A DNA stretch of 18,560 nucleotides, taken from contig CADWAF010003408.1 in assembly GCA_902984215.1 (NCBI GenBank), forward strand, positions 1 through 18,560. Direction: 5' to 3'. The notes under the pieces were generated by a model, which had not been told where the DNA came from, searched no databases, and saw only the letters and a list, made by a program, of their open reading frames with translations. Below, piece by piece: positions 1-7,641 of the stretch (the stretch's first letter is position 1; every line of letters starts with the position of its first letter). The DNA comes from Willaertia magna. Its lineage: Eukaryota > Heterolobosea > Eutetramitea > Acrasida > Naegleriidae. Made by a program: the position numbers and the translations under genes.

Positions 1-68
1 AGTATTTTCTTCGAAGTTGAGGGAGGTGCAATTTTGTTGTTGATATTTTGGTTTGAATAAATAAAAAA

Positions 69-1532
69 ATGAATCAAGAAGAAAAATTAAAGGCTTTGGA
101 ATTGGAGAATGAACGGTTGCGGGAATATGTTAGACAATTAGAAGAAAAACTTGCAAGGAATGGTCTTACAAAGGAAGAATTAAATATTATCAATAAAGAA
201 AAAGTTGAGCAAAGCGCTGAAAAGAAAGAAGAGAAAAATGGTGTACATGAAATAGTTAACAATTATCTTTATAATGAATCGGGCAATGAATTAACCAATG
301 AACAAATCGCTAGATTTAGTAGACATTTACTATTACCTGAAATTGGAGTAAAGAGACAAGCAAAACTATGTAAAGGTAGCGTTTTAATTGTAGGAGCTGG
401 AGGTTTAGGAAGCCCAGCTGCTTTGTACTTGGCTGCCGCTGGTGTTGGAAGAATTGGATTTGTAGATTTTGATGTTGTTGATACATCTAACCTTCATCGT
501 CAGGTAATTCATAATGAACATAGGAATGGTATGTTAAAAACCCTATCAGCAAAGTTGTCTTGTATTAATATGAATAGTAAGGCTGATATTCAATGTTATA
601 ATGAACCTTTTACGGAACAAAATGGTTTAGACTTGGTAAAACAGTATGATGTTGTTATGGATGCTAGTGATAATGTCACAACAAGATATTTAGTGAATGA
701 TGCTTGCGTTTTAGCTGGAAAGCCTTTAGTTAGTGGAAGTGCTGTAAGATTTGAGGGACAATTAACTATTTATAATTATAGAAAGGGAGATGTTGAAGGA
801 CCATGTTATAGATGTTTATATCCTCAACCTCCACCTCCTGAAACTGTCACAAGTTGCTCTGATGGAGGTGTTCTTGGAGTTGTACCTGGAATAATAGGTT
901 GCCTACAAGCCTTAGAAGTTATTAAATTATTAATGGGATTAGATGATGAAGAATCCAAAACTAAAAATCATTGTGATTTACTAGTGAAGAAAATGTTAAT
1001 GTTTAACGCAAAGACATGTTCTTTTAGAACTGCCAATGTTCGTGGAAGAAAAGAAAATTGTGATGTATGTGGTAAATGTCCAACAATAACTACCCTATCT
1101 CCAGTAAGTCAACCTGTTTGCTTAGATAAGAGGCCATCCAACCCTTCAGATGCACTTTCAAAGGAAAACAGAATAACAGCCACAGAATATGAAAGCTTAT
1201 TAAAACAAGAAGGTTTCAAAAATCATGTGTTACTAGACGTTAGAGATAGTGTTCAATTTGATATTGCTCGTTTACCTAATGCTGTAAATGTTCCTTTAAA
1301 GCAATTACAAAAAGATGAAAAATCATTTGATGTTATAAGGAATGAAATTCATAAACAATCTGAAAACACTGAAAATGATAAAGATTACCCAATTTATGTT
1401 ATGTGTAGAAGGGGAATAGCATCAGTGTCAGCAACAAAATTATTGTTAGAAAAAGGTTACAAAAATGTGAAGAATATAGATGGAGGTGTTAACTCTTGGA
1501 GACAAGTTGACAAAGAATTCCCAATGTACTAA
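69..1532 (+). CDS. MOCS3: MOCS3/Uba4-type adenylyltransferase-sulfurtransferase
   Basis: This is an E1-like enzyme of 487 residues. In the family it adenylates and then thiocarboxylates the C-termini of URM1 (for 2-thiolation of wobble uridine in tRNAs) and of the small molybdopterin synthase subunit (for molybdenum cofactor), in the cytosol. Visible order: an N-terminal Lys/Glu-rich coiled coil (about 1-45); a ThiF/E1 domain with the nucleotide loop GAGGLGS at 109-115; two zinc-type pairs, CYRC and CDVCGKC; the family's catalytic cysteine in TVTSCSDGG (Cys263); and a C-terminal rhodanese domain (about 370-487) with loop CRRGIAS (Cys446), ending in the usual GGVNSW motif. The length fits the family. 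The ATG follows an A-rich leader. Both catalytic cysteines and the zinc ligands are present, so the gene looks functional. Whether it serves URM1, Moco synthesis or both cannot be told from this window. Confidence 0.95.
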   Translation: MNQEEKLKALELENERLREYVRQLEEKLARNGLTKEELNIINKEKVEQSAEKKEEKNGVHEIVNNYLYNESGNELTNEQIARFSRHLLLPEIGVKRQAKLCKGSVLIVGAGGLGSPAALYLAAAGVGRIGFVDFDVVDTSNLHRQVIHNEHRNGMLKTLSAKLSCINMNSKADIQCYNEPFTEQNGLDLVKQYDVVMDASDNVTTRYLVNDACVLAGKPLVSGSAVRFEGQLTIYNYRKGDVEGPCYRCLYPQPPPPETVTSCSDGGVLGVVPGIIGCLQALEVIKLLMGLDDEESKTKNHCDLLVKKMLMFNAKTCSFRTANVRGRKENCDVCGKCPTITTLSPVSQPVCLDKRPSNPSDALSKENRITATEYESLLKQEGFKNHVLLDVRDSVQFDIARLPNAVNVPLKQLQKDEKSFDVIRNEIHKQSENTENDKDYPIYVMCRRGIASVSATKLLLEKGYKNVKNIDGGVNSWRQVDKEFPMY

Positions 1533-1649
1533 TTTTTGAAAATTTGTAATAATTAATGTTCAATTCCACTTTTTAAACAAAATAATTATTTGTAATTGTC
1601 AACCTTCTAATTATTGTAAATTTTTAAAATCTGATATTTTCAACAAAAA

Positions 1650-2183
1650 ATGTCTTTAAACCTCCCAAAAGAGATTTCATCAATCCCTGACACCGACTTG
1701 TCACCGATAGTAGATCAGTTCAATAATAAACTATTAATTCCCACAAAAAAAATAAATTACACACATTCTTTAAATGATTTTGAAATTTATTTAGCAGGAA
1801 ATTCAACAAAAGGTGGATTAATGATTGGAAAACCAAACATCATTAGTAATGATGATAAAAAAGAAGAAGAAAAGAATTCTTTACAAAATAGTTTTGATGT
1901 AGAAAATAATGATAAAATTTGGCCAAATTTAATAAAATTTACAAGAGAAACTATTCCAATTCCATTACAACAAGATGAATATGTTGAATTTGTTAGTTGT
2001 GGAATTCAACATTTAGTTTTAGCAACTAATTTCTCAAAATGTTATTTATTTGGTGATTACATTTATGGAAATAATTCAAGCTTATCATTAAATTTTATTT
2101 TTGGTCATCCTCTACCATTTGACTTTAATAATAATTTAAATAATAATGACAAAAATAATAGTTCACAATTAAATTGCAACTAA
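1650..2183 (+). CDS. RCC1-like N-terminal fragment, probable 5' part of the following coiled-coil gene
   Basis: This 177-codon ORF begins at an ATG behind the run CAACAAAA. Two segments resemble RCC1 propeller repeats: YLAGNSTKGGLMIG near residue 48, and FVSCGIQHLVLATN followed by KCYLFGDYIYGN near residues 113-140. The pattern 'SCG..H.lvLt...k.y.fG....G' is typical of RCC1 repeats. An RCC1 propeller normally has about seven blades and only one to two are seen here. The frame ends at 2181-2183 after an Asn-rich stretch (NNNLNNNDKNN), and it overlaps the start of the next open frame, which is shifted by two bases and has no ATG where its repeat array begins. The likeliest reading is one gene broken by an intron or by an assembly frameshift; a degraded gene or a separate small gene is possible. 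RCC1-like assignment is moderately sure; boundaries are not. Confidence 0.6.
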   Translation: MSLNLPKEISSIPDTDLSPIVDQFNNKLLIPTKKINYTHSLNDFEIYLAGNSTKGGLMIGKPNIISNDDKKEEEKNSLQNSFDVENNDKIWPNLIKFTRETIPIPLQQDEYVEFVSCGIQHLVLATNFSKCYLFGDYIYGNNSSLSLNFIFGHPLPFDFNNNLNNNDKNNSSQLNCN

Positions 2184-2186
2184 AAG
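2104..2186 (+). other. Candidate intron or frameshift region joining two open frames
   Basis: A GT at 2104 interrupts a Gly codon after its first base, and an AG ends at 2186. Removing 2104-2186 (83 bp) joins the RCC1-like frame to the coiled-coil frame in phase and places the junction just before the first full 11-residue unit. The donor (GTCATC) is not a strong consensus, so this is only one solution; another GT at 2054 has the same phase. The interval also holds an AAT-rich tract coding for poly-Asn, where length changes or sequencing errors are likely. A one- or two-base indel there would also restore a single frame. Confidence 0.35.
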
Positions 2187-4063
2187 AGACACTTGAAAAC
2201 GAGAAAGAAGAGTTAAAATGTTTCTTTGAAAAGGAAAGGAATATGTTAAAGGAAGAATATGAAATAGAAAGAGATGGAGTCAAAGAGAAGCTCGAAAAAG
2301 AAAGAGATGCCCTACAACTAAAATTAGAAAATGATATGCAAGAATTAAAACTTACATTGGAAAAAGAGAAGAGTGAAATTATAGCATGCCTTGAGCAAAA
2401 AAGAGAAGACATCAAACAAAAATTAGAGACTGAAATAGAGGAATTAAGAGTTAAACATGAACAAGAACAATTGGACCAAAAAATGAAATTAGAAAATGAA
2501 AGAAATGAAATTAAACAAAGGTTAGAAAATGAAATGAAAGAGTTGAGGGTAAAATTAGAAAAAGAAAAAGAGGACGTAAAACAATGCTTAGAAACCGAAA
2601 GAGATAATGTGAGGGAAAACCTTAAAAAAGAAAAAGATGCCATCAAAGAAAGTTTAGAAAAAGAAAGGGATACTATTAAACAACAACTAGAAAATGAAAT
2701 GGAAGAACTTAGAGTTAGACTTGAAAAAGAAAGAGACGACACTAAAGAAACATTAGAAAAAGAAAGAGAAGAAATTAAGGAGAGACTAGAAAAAGAAAAA
2801 AATGAAATAAGGACATCCCTTGAAAAAGAAAGGGATACTATTAAACAACAATTAGAAAAAGATATGGAAGAACTTAGAGTTAGACTTGAAAAAGAAAGAG
2901 ACGACACTAAGGAAAAATTAGAACAAGAAAAGGAATCCCTACGTATTTCCTTAGAGAGAGAAAGGGACAATATAAAGGAAAAACTTGAAAATGAAATGGA
3001 AGAATTGAGGGTTAAATTAGAAAAAGAGAAATCTGAACAAGAACATCAACTTCAACAGGAAAAAGAAGAAATTAAAACAGAACTAGAAGAATTCAAGAAA
3101 AAGCTCGATAAAACAGTTGAATTTTTAAATAACAAATCTGAAGAATTAGTTAAAGCCCAAGAAAATATTGAAAGTTTGATTCAGGAGTCACTAAACAAGT
3201 CCAATAGTATTGAAGAATTACATCAAACTATTGCTGGAAAGAACAACGATATACAACAAAGAGACATTGTCATCAAAGCTCATGAAGATACCATACAAGA
3301 CTTGAATTCCCAAGTGCAATTATGGATTCAAAAGGATCAAGAAAGCATGGCACAAATTAAAGAATTATGGGATAAAGTCCATGAAAGAAACATGAAAATT
3401 GAAGAGCATATTAGAGAAAAACTACAGTTACAAGACGAATGGAGACAACAAGAATCTGTTCTAAACGTTAGAATTGAAAGATTGAACAAAATAATTGTAG
3501 ATTTAGAATTTAATGTAAAAGAAAAAGACGAAGAACTGTTTAAAGTTAATGAACAAAATACAACACTCTCTCAACAAATGGTGAACATTGAGTTAGAGAG
3601 TAAACAAATTAAGCAACAATTTTCAATTAAACAAAAGAAAATTGAAGACCTTACTACCAAACTTAACTTAGAAAAAGCAAGAAATGACAAAAACGAAAAG
3701 TCAAAGTCTCAACTTGTCAGGTCTGTAAGAGAAAAAGCTTTGGCATTAGGAAATGAAAGAGATCAAAGGTGGGATAGTATGCTTCTTGAACTCTCTAAAA
3801 AGCATGAAGAATTACATGGAAAATATACGACCCTATTGGAGGACAGAAATGATTTGAAATCAAAATATAAACAATTGGTTCTCAGTTCTCAAAAGAAAGA
3901 ACAAGAATACGAACATAAAATTCAATTGCTAGAAAGTTGTGTTCCACCCAAAACAGACAATCAATTGTTATCCCCTGCCAGAACATCTCACACCTTAAAA
4001 CCAACACCAAAGAAGACTGAAAAGAAAGGTTCCTTTACAACACCAAAAACCCCATTACAATAA
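2174..4063 (+). CDS. Long hendecad-repeat coiled-coil protein (3' part of a possibly split gene)
   Basis: The frame opens after a TAG at 2159-2161. Position 2174 is a TTG, and the first in-frame ATG is at 2243, already inside the repeat array. The protein is almost entirely coiled coil. The first half is a run of about 28 unbroken 11-residue units of the form LEKERDxIKxx (DNA 2192-3115). From about residue 315 a less regular coiled coil follows, rich in Gln, Lys and Glu. The C-terminus (about 590-629) is a basic, Ser/Thr/Pro tail with TPKKTEKKGS and TPKTPLQ, looking like phosphorylation-type sequence. No enzymatic domain is visible. A structural role in the cytoskeleton, flagellar base or centrosome would suit such a rod, but that is a guess. 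Because the array extends upstream of the first ATG, the true N-terminus probably comes from the RCC1-like ORF at 1650. Confidence 0.8.
   Translation: MQLKETLENEKEELKCFFEKERNMLKEEYEIERDGVKEKLEKERDALQLKLENDMQELKLTLEKEKSEIIACLEQKREDIKQKLETEIEELRVKHEQEQLDQKMKLENERNEIKQRLENEMKELRVKLEKEKEDVKQCLETERDNVRENLKKEKDAIKESLEKERDTIKQQLENEMEELRVRLEKERDDTKETLEKEREEIKERLEKEKNEIRTSLEKERDTIKQQLEKDMEELRVRLEKERDDTKEKLEQEKESLRISLERERDNIKEKLENEMEELRVKLEKEKSEQEHQLQQEKEEIKTELEEFKKKLDKTVEFLNNKSEELVKAQENIESLIQESLNKSNSIEELHQTIAGKNNDIQQRDIVIKAHEDTIQDLNSQVQLWIQKDQESMAQIKELWDKVHERNMKIEEHIREKLQLQDEWRQQESVLNVRIERLNKIIVDLEFNVKEKDEELFKVNEQNTTLSQQMVNIELESKQIKQQFSIKQKKIEDLTTKLNLEKARNDKNEKSKSQLVRSVREKALALGNERDQRWDSMLLELSKKHEELHGKYTTLLEDRNDLKSKYKQLVLSSQKKEQEYEHKIQLLESCVPPKTDNQLLSPARTSHTLKPTPKKTEKKGSFTTPKTPLQ
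2192..3115 (+). repeat. About 28 tandem 33-bp units encoding 11-residue coiled-coil repeats
   Basis: Units start every 33 bp with Leu (rarely Phe, Tyr or His), then Glu, then a charged stretch, with Ile/Leu/Val at position 8 and Lys/Arg at position 9. Examples are LEKERDTIKQQ, LENEMEELRVR and LEKERDDTKET. Phase is kept without an insertion across the whole run. A higher-order duplication is visible: the three units from 2654 and the three from 2819 are nearly identical, 165 bp (five units) apart. The LENEMEELRVx type recurs at units 5, 8, 11, 16, 21 and 25. Confidence 0.9.
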
Positions 4064-4112
4064 TATCTATTTTAATTGTTGTAACAAATTAATACAATAA
4101 CATAATGTACAT

Positions 4113-6302
4113 TTATTGGATCATCTCGAGAAATCTTTTTTTAATTGCAACTTTATCAATATTCAATTTCTTTTCCACTACAGGGATTGTAGTAGGGTCT
4201 GATACCGGCTCCTCAATTATTGTGCCTCCATTTTCAGCTGTAACCTCTTCAGGCTGAACTTCCAGTTTCTTTTCGTCTGACTCTTGTTCTCTTATTTTCC
4301 ACTTCTCTTGGAAGTAAAGTACTCTTTCATATTCTCTGTTAAAGAAATTGAATACCAACTTTTCTTCGTCGGGAAGAGGTCTTATTAAATTCTTAGGTAC
4401 CTCTACAATTGAAAGAGAAGCATTCCCTGTTCCAACTGCAATGAACTGATATTGAAATTTTGAATTACCGTGACCTATCCTGAACTTTAGTTCAGTTAAA
4501 GGAATATTTTGTTGGGCAATGGAGAAATGAGAAATCATACTCAAGTTGTGACTTTTTTCTAAAAAATCCCACACCTCGATATATCCATCAGCTCTTCCAA
4601 GAAATACAACACCAGGCCTCGTTGGACTCCAGCAACCACATGAATAGGATGTGGTAGACCTGAAGGGACTGGTCCAAATAGGGGAGTCACACCCAATTTT
4701 CCACACCTTGAACGTTGTATTTCCAACAGTCATAATAATGTCATCAAAAAATGGATTTCTGGAAATTGTGTGACCTAAACCATGATGTCCCTGTTTGGTG
4801 TAAACTTCTTTGGTGATGTTGGAAGTGTTAAATGTTGTATTAGAGGTTTGAAGGGAGTCATCCTCTGCCGATGAGGTTGAAGTTTTCTCTACTGGAGACC
4901 AATCAGCATACAATAACTCTCCTTCTGTGGTTGTACAACATATAGAATAAGGATTTTTGTAACTAACTGAAAGGGCATAAGTTGGCAAGTCAGAAGTCAT
5001 ATCCAACTGAAGAATTGACAAAATAGCATATGGAATCCAGGCATCCTTAAACTTTTCATTCTTCTTTAGAGATAACCTTCTCTTCTCTTTCCTCATATCC
5101 CAAATAAATAATTTCCCATCTATTCCTAAAGTCATAAATTGATAACATTCATTATCAGTTTCTGTTGGGTATAAAACTGCATCTGAATTTAACACTTTTC
5201 CTTTTGGTATCCATTGAATTCCAGTAACACAATTAGAGTGACTCATTTCCAATAATGAAAGTTGAGTCCAATCCATTGTTGGTATTTGCGGTTTCGGTTT
5301 TTCTTCTCCTTGCATATTAATTTCAATTCTGTCATTTTGTTTTTCTGCATTCTCCATGTTCCACAAAATAACTTGACCATTCGTCAATCCTCCAGCTAGT
5401 ATATTCGGATTAGCAGGATTAAATTGAATACAATTTACATCATATGGAGAAGTGAGTATTAAACTAGGATATGTAGGGTCTTGAAATGACCAAATATACA
5501 CGTTTGAAATTATTGTCTTTCCAGAATCTTGAAGTCTACTATTTAAATCCCTAATATCAACTGTACTTAAGGCTACCACTGCCTTATTATTAGGTTGCCA
5601 ATCAATTGAAGCAAGTTTCTTGTTTTTAGAGATTGCATGAGGAAAAGATTGAATTTCAATAAATTGAGATTCAGACTTTGTGCCAATGAAGGCTTCATCA
5701 GTTGTAAGAACTGAAAAATCATCTTTAAATATATCTATCGTACTATTCTGAGCTAAAGTTTCCACAACGACAGGTTCCACTTTCTTTAAGAATTCAACAA
5801 TCCTATATTCATCAATTTCAAAATCTCTAGATAATGATTCTGAGATATTCACTTGCGAAGAATGATTTACTTTTCTACACCATTCTGTTTGAACACTTTT
5901 ATGATTTAATAAGATAGATTGTTGGTTCGTTTGTACTCCAAAATCTCTTTCAAGCCTAGAATCAGTCTGTTGATATCTTGGATCTTTAACGGGAGGGAAA
6001 AATCTATAAGTATCCATTGTATCTTCTTCAATATTTTGCAATTCTCTACCGAAATATTTCCATTTCCTTGTAAATTTAACTTTGCATAAGGGTCTAGAGT
6101 TTTGAATTTTTTCAGCTAAAATTTCCTTCACTGTATCTACATCTTCTTTACTTTTTATGGGGGATTGAATGTTATTATTTTCATTTATATTGTTGTTATT
6201 ATTACTATTGTTAATATTATTATTTTCAAGCGCCTCTCCTGAAGTTTCATCTATATTATTCACTTCCTCATCAAAAGAGAGCTTATCAATAATTGTAGTC
6301 AT
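4113..6302 (-). CDS. DNAI3: Axonemal dynein intermediate chain 3 (WDR63, inner-arm I1/f)
   Basis: This is a 729-residue WD40 protein matching the DNAI3/WDR63 family (IC140 in Chlamydomonas), an intermediate chain of the two-headed inner-arm dynein I1/f in flagellar axonemes. Family landmarks include FLKKVEPVVVETLAQN followed by the IDIFKDDF and IEIQSF segment just before the propeller. Around WD blades are FQDPTYPSLIL, NILAGGLTNGQVILWNM, FIWDMR and ISRNPFFDDIIMTVG, then CWSPTRPGVVFLGRADGYIE and VWDFLEKSH. The propeller spans about residues 225-640, followed by a charged helical tail (YFQEKWKIREQES). The human protein is about 890 residues, so this one is shorter, mainly at the N-terminus, where an Asn-rich tract sits instead. 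The longest open frame begins at a GTG at 6326; the ATG at 6302, behind seven A residues, is the plausible start. The gene converges on the coiled-coil gene with a 49-bp gap. Confidence 0.93.
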   Translation of the reverse strand: MTTIIDKLSFDEEVNNIDETSGEALENNNINNSNNNNNINENNNIQSPIKSKEDVDTVKEILAEKIQNSRPLCKVKFTRKWKYFGRELQNIEEDTMDTYRFFPPVKDPRYQQTDSRLERDFGVQTNQQSILLNHKSVQTEWCRKVNHSSQVNISESLSRDFEIDEYRIVEFLKKVEPVVVETLAQNSTIDIFKDDFSVLTTDEAFIGTKSESQFIEIQSFPHAISKNKKLASIDWQPNNKAVVALSTVDIRDLNSRLQDSGKTIISNVYIWSFQDPTYPSLILTSPYDVNCIQFNPANPNILAGGLTNGQVILWNMENAEKQNDRIEINMQGEEKPKPQIPTMDWTQLSLLEMSHSNCVTGIQWIPKGKVLNSDAVLYPTETDNECYQFMTLGIDGKLFIWDMRKEKRRLSLKKNEKFKDAWIPYAILSILQLDMTSDLPTYALSVSYKNPYSICCTTTEGELLYADWSPVEKTSTSSAEDDSLQTSNTTFNTSNITKEVYTKQGHHGLGHTISRNPFFDDIIMTVGNTTFKVWKIGCDSPIWTSPFRSTTSYSCGCWSPTRPGVVFLGRADGYIEVWDFLEKSHNLSMISHFSIAQQNIPLTELKFRIGHGNSKFQYQFIAVGTGNASLSIVEVPKNLIRPLPDEEKLVFNFFNREYERVLYFQEKWKIREQESDEKKLEVQPEEVTAENGGTIIEEPVSDPTTIPVVEKKLNIDKVAIKKRFLEMIQ
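6168..6228 (-). repeat. AAT-rich low-complexity tract encoding poly-Asn
   Basis: An imperfect AAT/AAC trinucleotide tract within the N-terminal part of the dynein intermediate chain encodes an almost pure asparagine run (NNNINNSNNNNNINENNN). It is probably disordered and length-variable between strains. Confidence 0.75.
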
Positions 6303-6315
6303 TTTTTTGGCGGGA
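6302..6315 (-). promoter_or_regulatory. E2F-like motif directly before the DNAI3 ATG
   Basis: The + strand reads TTTTTTTGGCGGGATTT from 6302. The core TTTGGCGGGA (6306-6315) matches the consensus E2F/DP site in all but the last base or two. It lies in the leader immediately upstream of the DNAI3 start codon, in a 235-bp region shared with the divergent gene at 6538. Function is inferred only from the motif and its position. Confidence 0.3.
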
Positions 6316-6537
6316 TTTAGGTGCACTAATTTTGAGTTGTTTTGGCTAAAAAAAGTGAATTAAATTAATTCTGGTGACCTAAATGATTTTCATAATTCAA
6401 TAGAGTGTTCTTATGAATTAATAATTTTTTGTCTTTCTTTACTTCTTGCACTGTTTAATTTCGAAAAAAGACATTTTTTATTTATTTATAAAAAATTATA
6501 AATAAAATTGTTACAAAAAATTTTAAAAAAAAACATC

Positions 6538-6978
6538 ATGAAACCTTTTAATTATTTACTGTCAACCTTCACAAATACACTTTCAAAAAAGACCAATCAT
6601 CGCCTTCTCTTCCAAACAACTCAACAATTATTTTACAATAATTTTTTTTCTATCAATCTAATTTTAAACTATAGCCACAGAAGAAATCCCTTAAGAGGAA
6701 AAGAAAATAAAGAAAACCCTTATGAAAAGGCAAAAGCTAAAAATCCATCCAATTATTCTTATCCAATTTTTGTTGGAGAAAATAGTTCAAAGAATTATGT
6801 AAATGAACATATTATGACAGATGATCCAAGAAGATTAAATCCTAGACATTCACATCCTAAACCAACAAAAGATTGGAGTTTAGAATTGAGGGATGAAGGT
6901 GTATCGAAAGAACAGAAAAGAAAGTGGAAAAGAGGATGGAAAACGTTGGATGTTAACAATAATGAATTATTTAAATAG
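6538..6978 (+). CDS. Small basic protein, possibly mitochondrial, unknown function
   Basis: This protein has 146 residues from the ATG at 6538; the frame is open further up to a TTG at 6508 but no earlier ATG exists. The first 40 residues (MKPFNYLLSTFTNTLSKK...) carry Lys, Arg, Ser, Thr, hydrophobics and almost no acidic residues, as a mitochondrial presequence would. The rest is basic and polar. A compact C-terminal block, DDPRRLNPRHSHPKPTKDW then KEQKRKWKRGWKTL, looks like a conserved, possibly RNA- or ribosome-binding segment. I do not recognise the family; a small mitochondrial ribosomal or assembly protein would fit but is not shown. It is divergent from DNAI3. Its 3' end is crossed by the antisense tail of the truncated decarboxylase frame. 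Four TTTGTAA motifs lie just after the stop. Confidence 0.7.
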   Translation: MKPFNYLLSTFTNTLSKKTNHRLLFQTTQQLFYNNFFSINLILNYSHRRNPLRGKENKENPYEKAKAKNPSNYSYPIFVGENSSKNYVNEHIMTDDPRRLNPRHSHPKPTKDWSLELRDEGVSKEQKRKWKRGWKTLDVNNNELFK

Positions 6979-7355
6979 ATTATTTGTCCACTTGATTTGT
7001 AATTTTGTAAATATTTTGTAAATGGATTTGTAACAATAACAAGAAAATAAAGCACGCCAACACCAACCACAAATTTGCCATAAACGCACATACAAACACA
7101 CAAAAGTTGTACAATTTCTTTATTTGGATTAGCTTTCATTGCGTAAAAGATGGTATCAATTGGACCATTATTGTTTTTTGAGATAGATAGTAAAGAATTG
7201 GCATTTTCCGTTAATTGATTTGAATCGTAAACGTATAATGCTTCGTGAATGGATTGTTCATTCATTATAGTGAGTAATTCATTGCGTTTTTTACGCCACC
7301 ATACGTGGGAACCACTGACATGATTGGTGGATGAATTTTCTGCTTGTTGAGACAT
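6795..7355 (-). pseudogene. 5' fragment of a diaminopimelate decarboxylase-like gene
   Basis: From the ATG at 7355 (behind nine A residues), the first 85 codons (7101-7355) read like the N-terminus of a fold-type III PLP decarboxylase, closest in style to the LysA domain of bifunctional aspartokinase/DAP decarboxylases. Marks are VWWRKKRNELL, then ALYVYDSNQL, then IDTIFYAMKANPNKEIVQLL, with Lys74 as the expected PLP Schiff-base lysine. After QLL the similarity stops. The frame then continues with Cys/Val-rich sequence and crosses antisense through the end of the 6538 gene to a stop at 6795. A full enzyme needs roughly 300 more residues, including a Gly-rich PLP-phosphate loop and a C-terminal barrel with the active-site Cys, and none is in this window. 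The sequence at the break (GTGTGTTTGTATGTGCG) could act as a splice donor, but no matching downstream exon is seen before DNAI3. A further ATG at 7421 would add 22 residues. A truncated gene is the best reading; a distant second exon or misassembly are alternatives. Confidence 0.65.
6993..7034 (+). terminator. Cluster of TTTGTAA motifs at the 3' end of the 6538 gene
   Basis: Four copies of (T)TTTGTAA lie within about 40 bp after the TAG at 6976-6978, followed by AAGAAAATAAAG. UGUA elements attract cleavage factor I in other eukaryotes, and AAUAAA-like hexamers direct polyadenylation, so this is a plausible 3'-processing region. Similar TTTGTAA copies follow the MOCS3 and PLGRKT stops. Confidence 0.35.
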
Positions 7356-7516
7356 TTTTTTTTCTTGTTTTTTACAAAATTTAGACAAGCATAAAAGCTT
7401 ATGTGGATTTTTAGTTTTCATTGGGTAAAGAAGAAGTAATAATTAATTATAATTTAACTGTTAATAAAAATCCTTTAACATTTTAATAAAAAGAGTTAAA
7501 CATAATTGACCGCAAC

Positions 7517-7534
7517 TTTGCGCCTTTTTGCGCA
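7517..7534. promoter_or_regulatory. Tandem TTTGCGC motifs between two divergent genes
   Basis: The sequence TTTGCGCCTTTTTGCGCA holds two TTTGCGC copies 10 bp apart. This GC-containing island stands out in a very AT-rich 5' region between the truncated decarboxylase frame and the PLGRKT homologue. It resembles half of an E2F-type site (TTTSGCGC) but lacks one base of the consensus. The spacing of about one helical turn is suggestive only. Confidence 0.2.
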
Positions 7535-7641
7535 CAATAACTTCTCACATTTAGGAATACATAAAGTGAACTGAACTGTCAACACCTTAACAGTAAAAAA
7601 ATAACAAAGAAAAAAAATACAATCAAATAAAAGAAAAAAAG

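Noticed and set aside
2125..2970. 281-codon open frame on the - strand, Ser/Phe/Leu-rich
   Set aside because: It is the antisense shadow of the Glu/Lys-rich hendecad array; its periodic composition simply mirrors the repeat.
6169..6363. Leucine-rich small + strand ORF that looks like a signal or membrane peptide
   Set aside because: It is antisense to the poly-Asn tract at the DNAI3 N-terminus and has no coding support.
6508..6540. TTG or GTG starts for the 6538 gene, DNAI3, SMP and RFC2 frames
   Set aside because: These are longest-open-frame artefacts. Eukaryotic nuclear genes normally start at ATG, and each has a suitable ATG a few codons downstream, mostly behind an A run.
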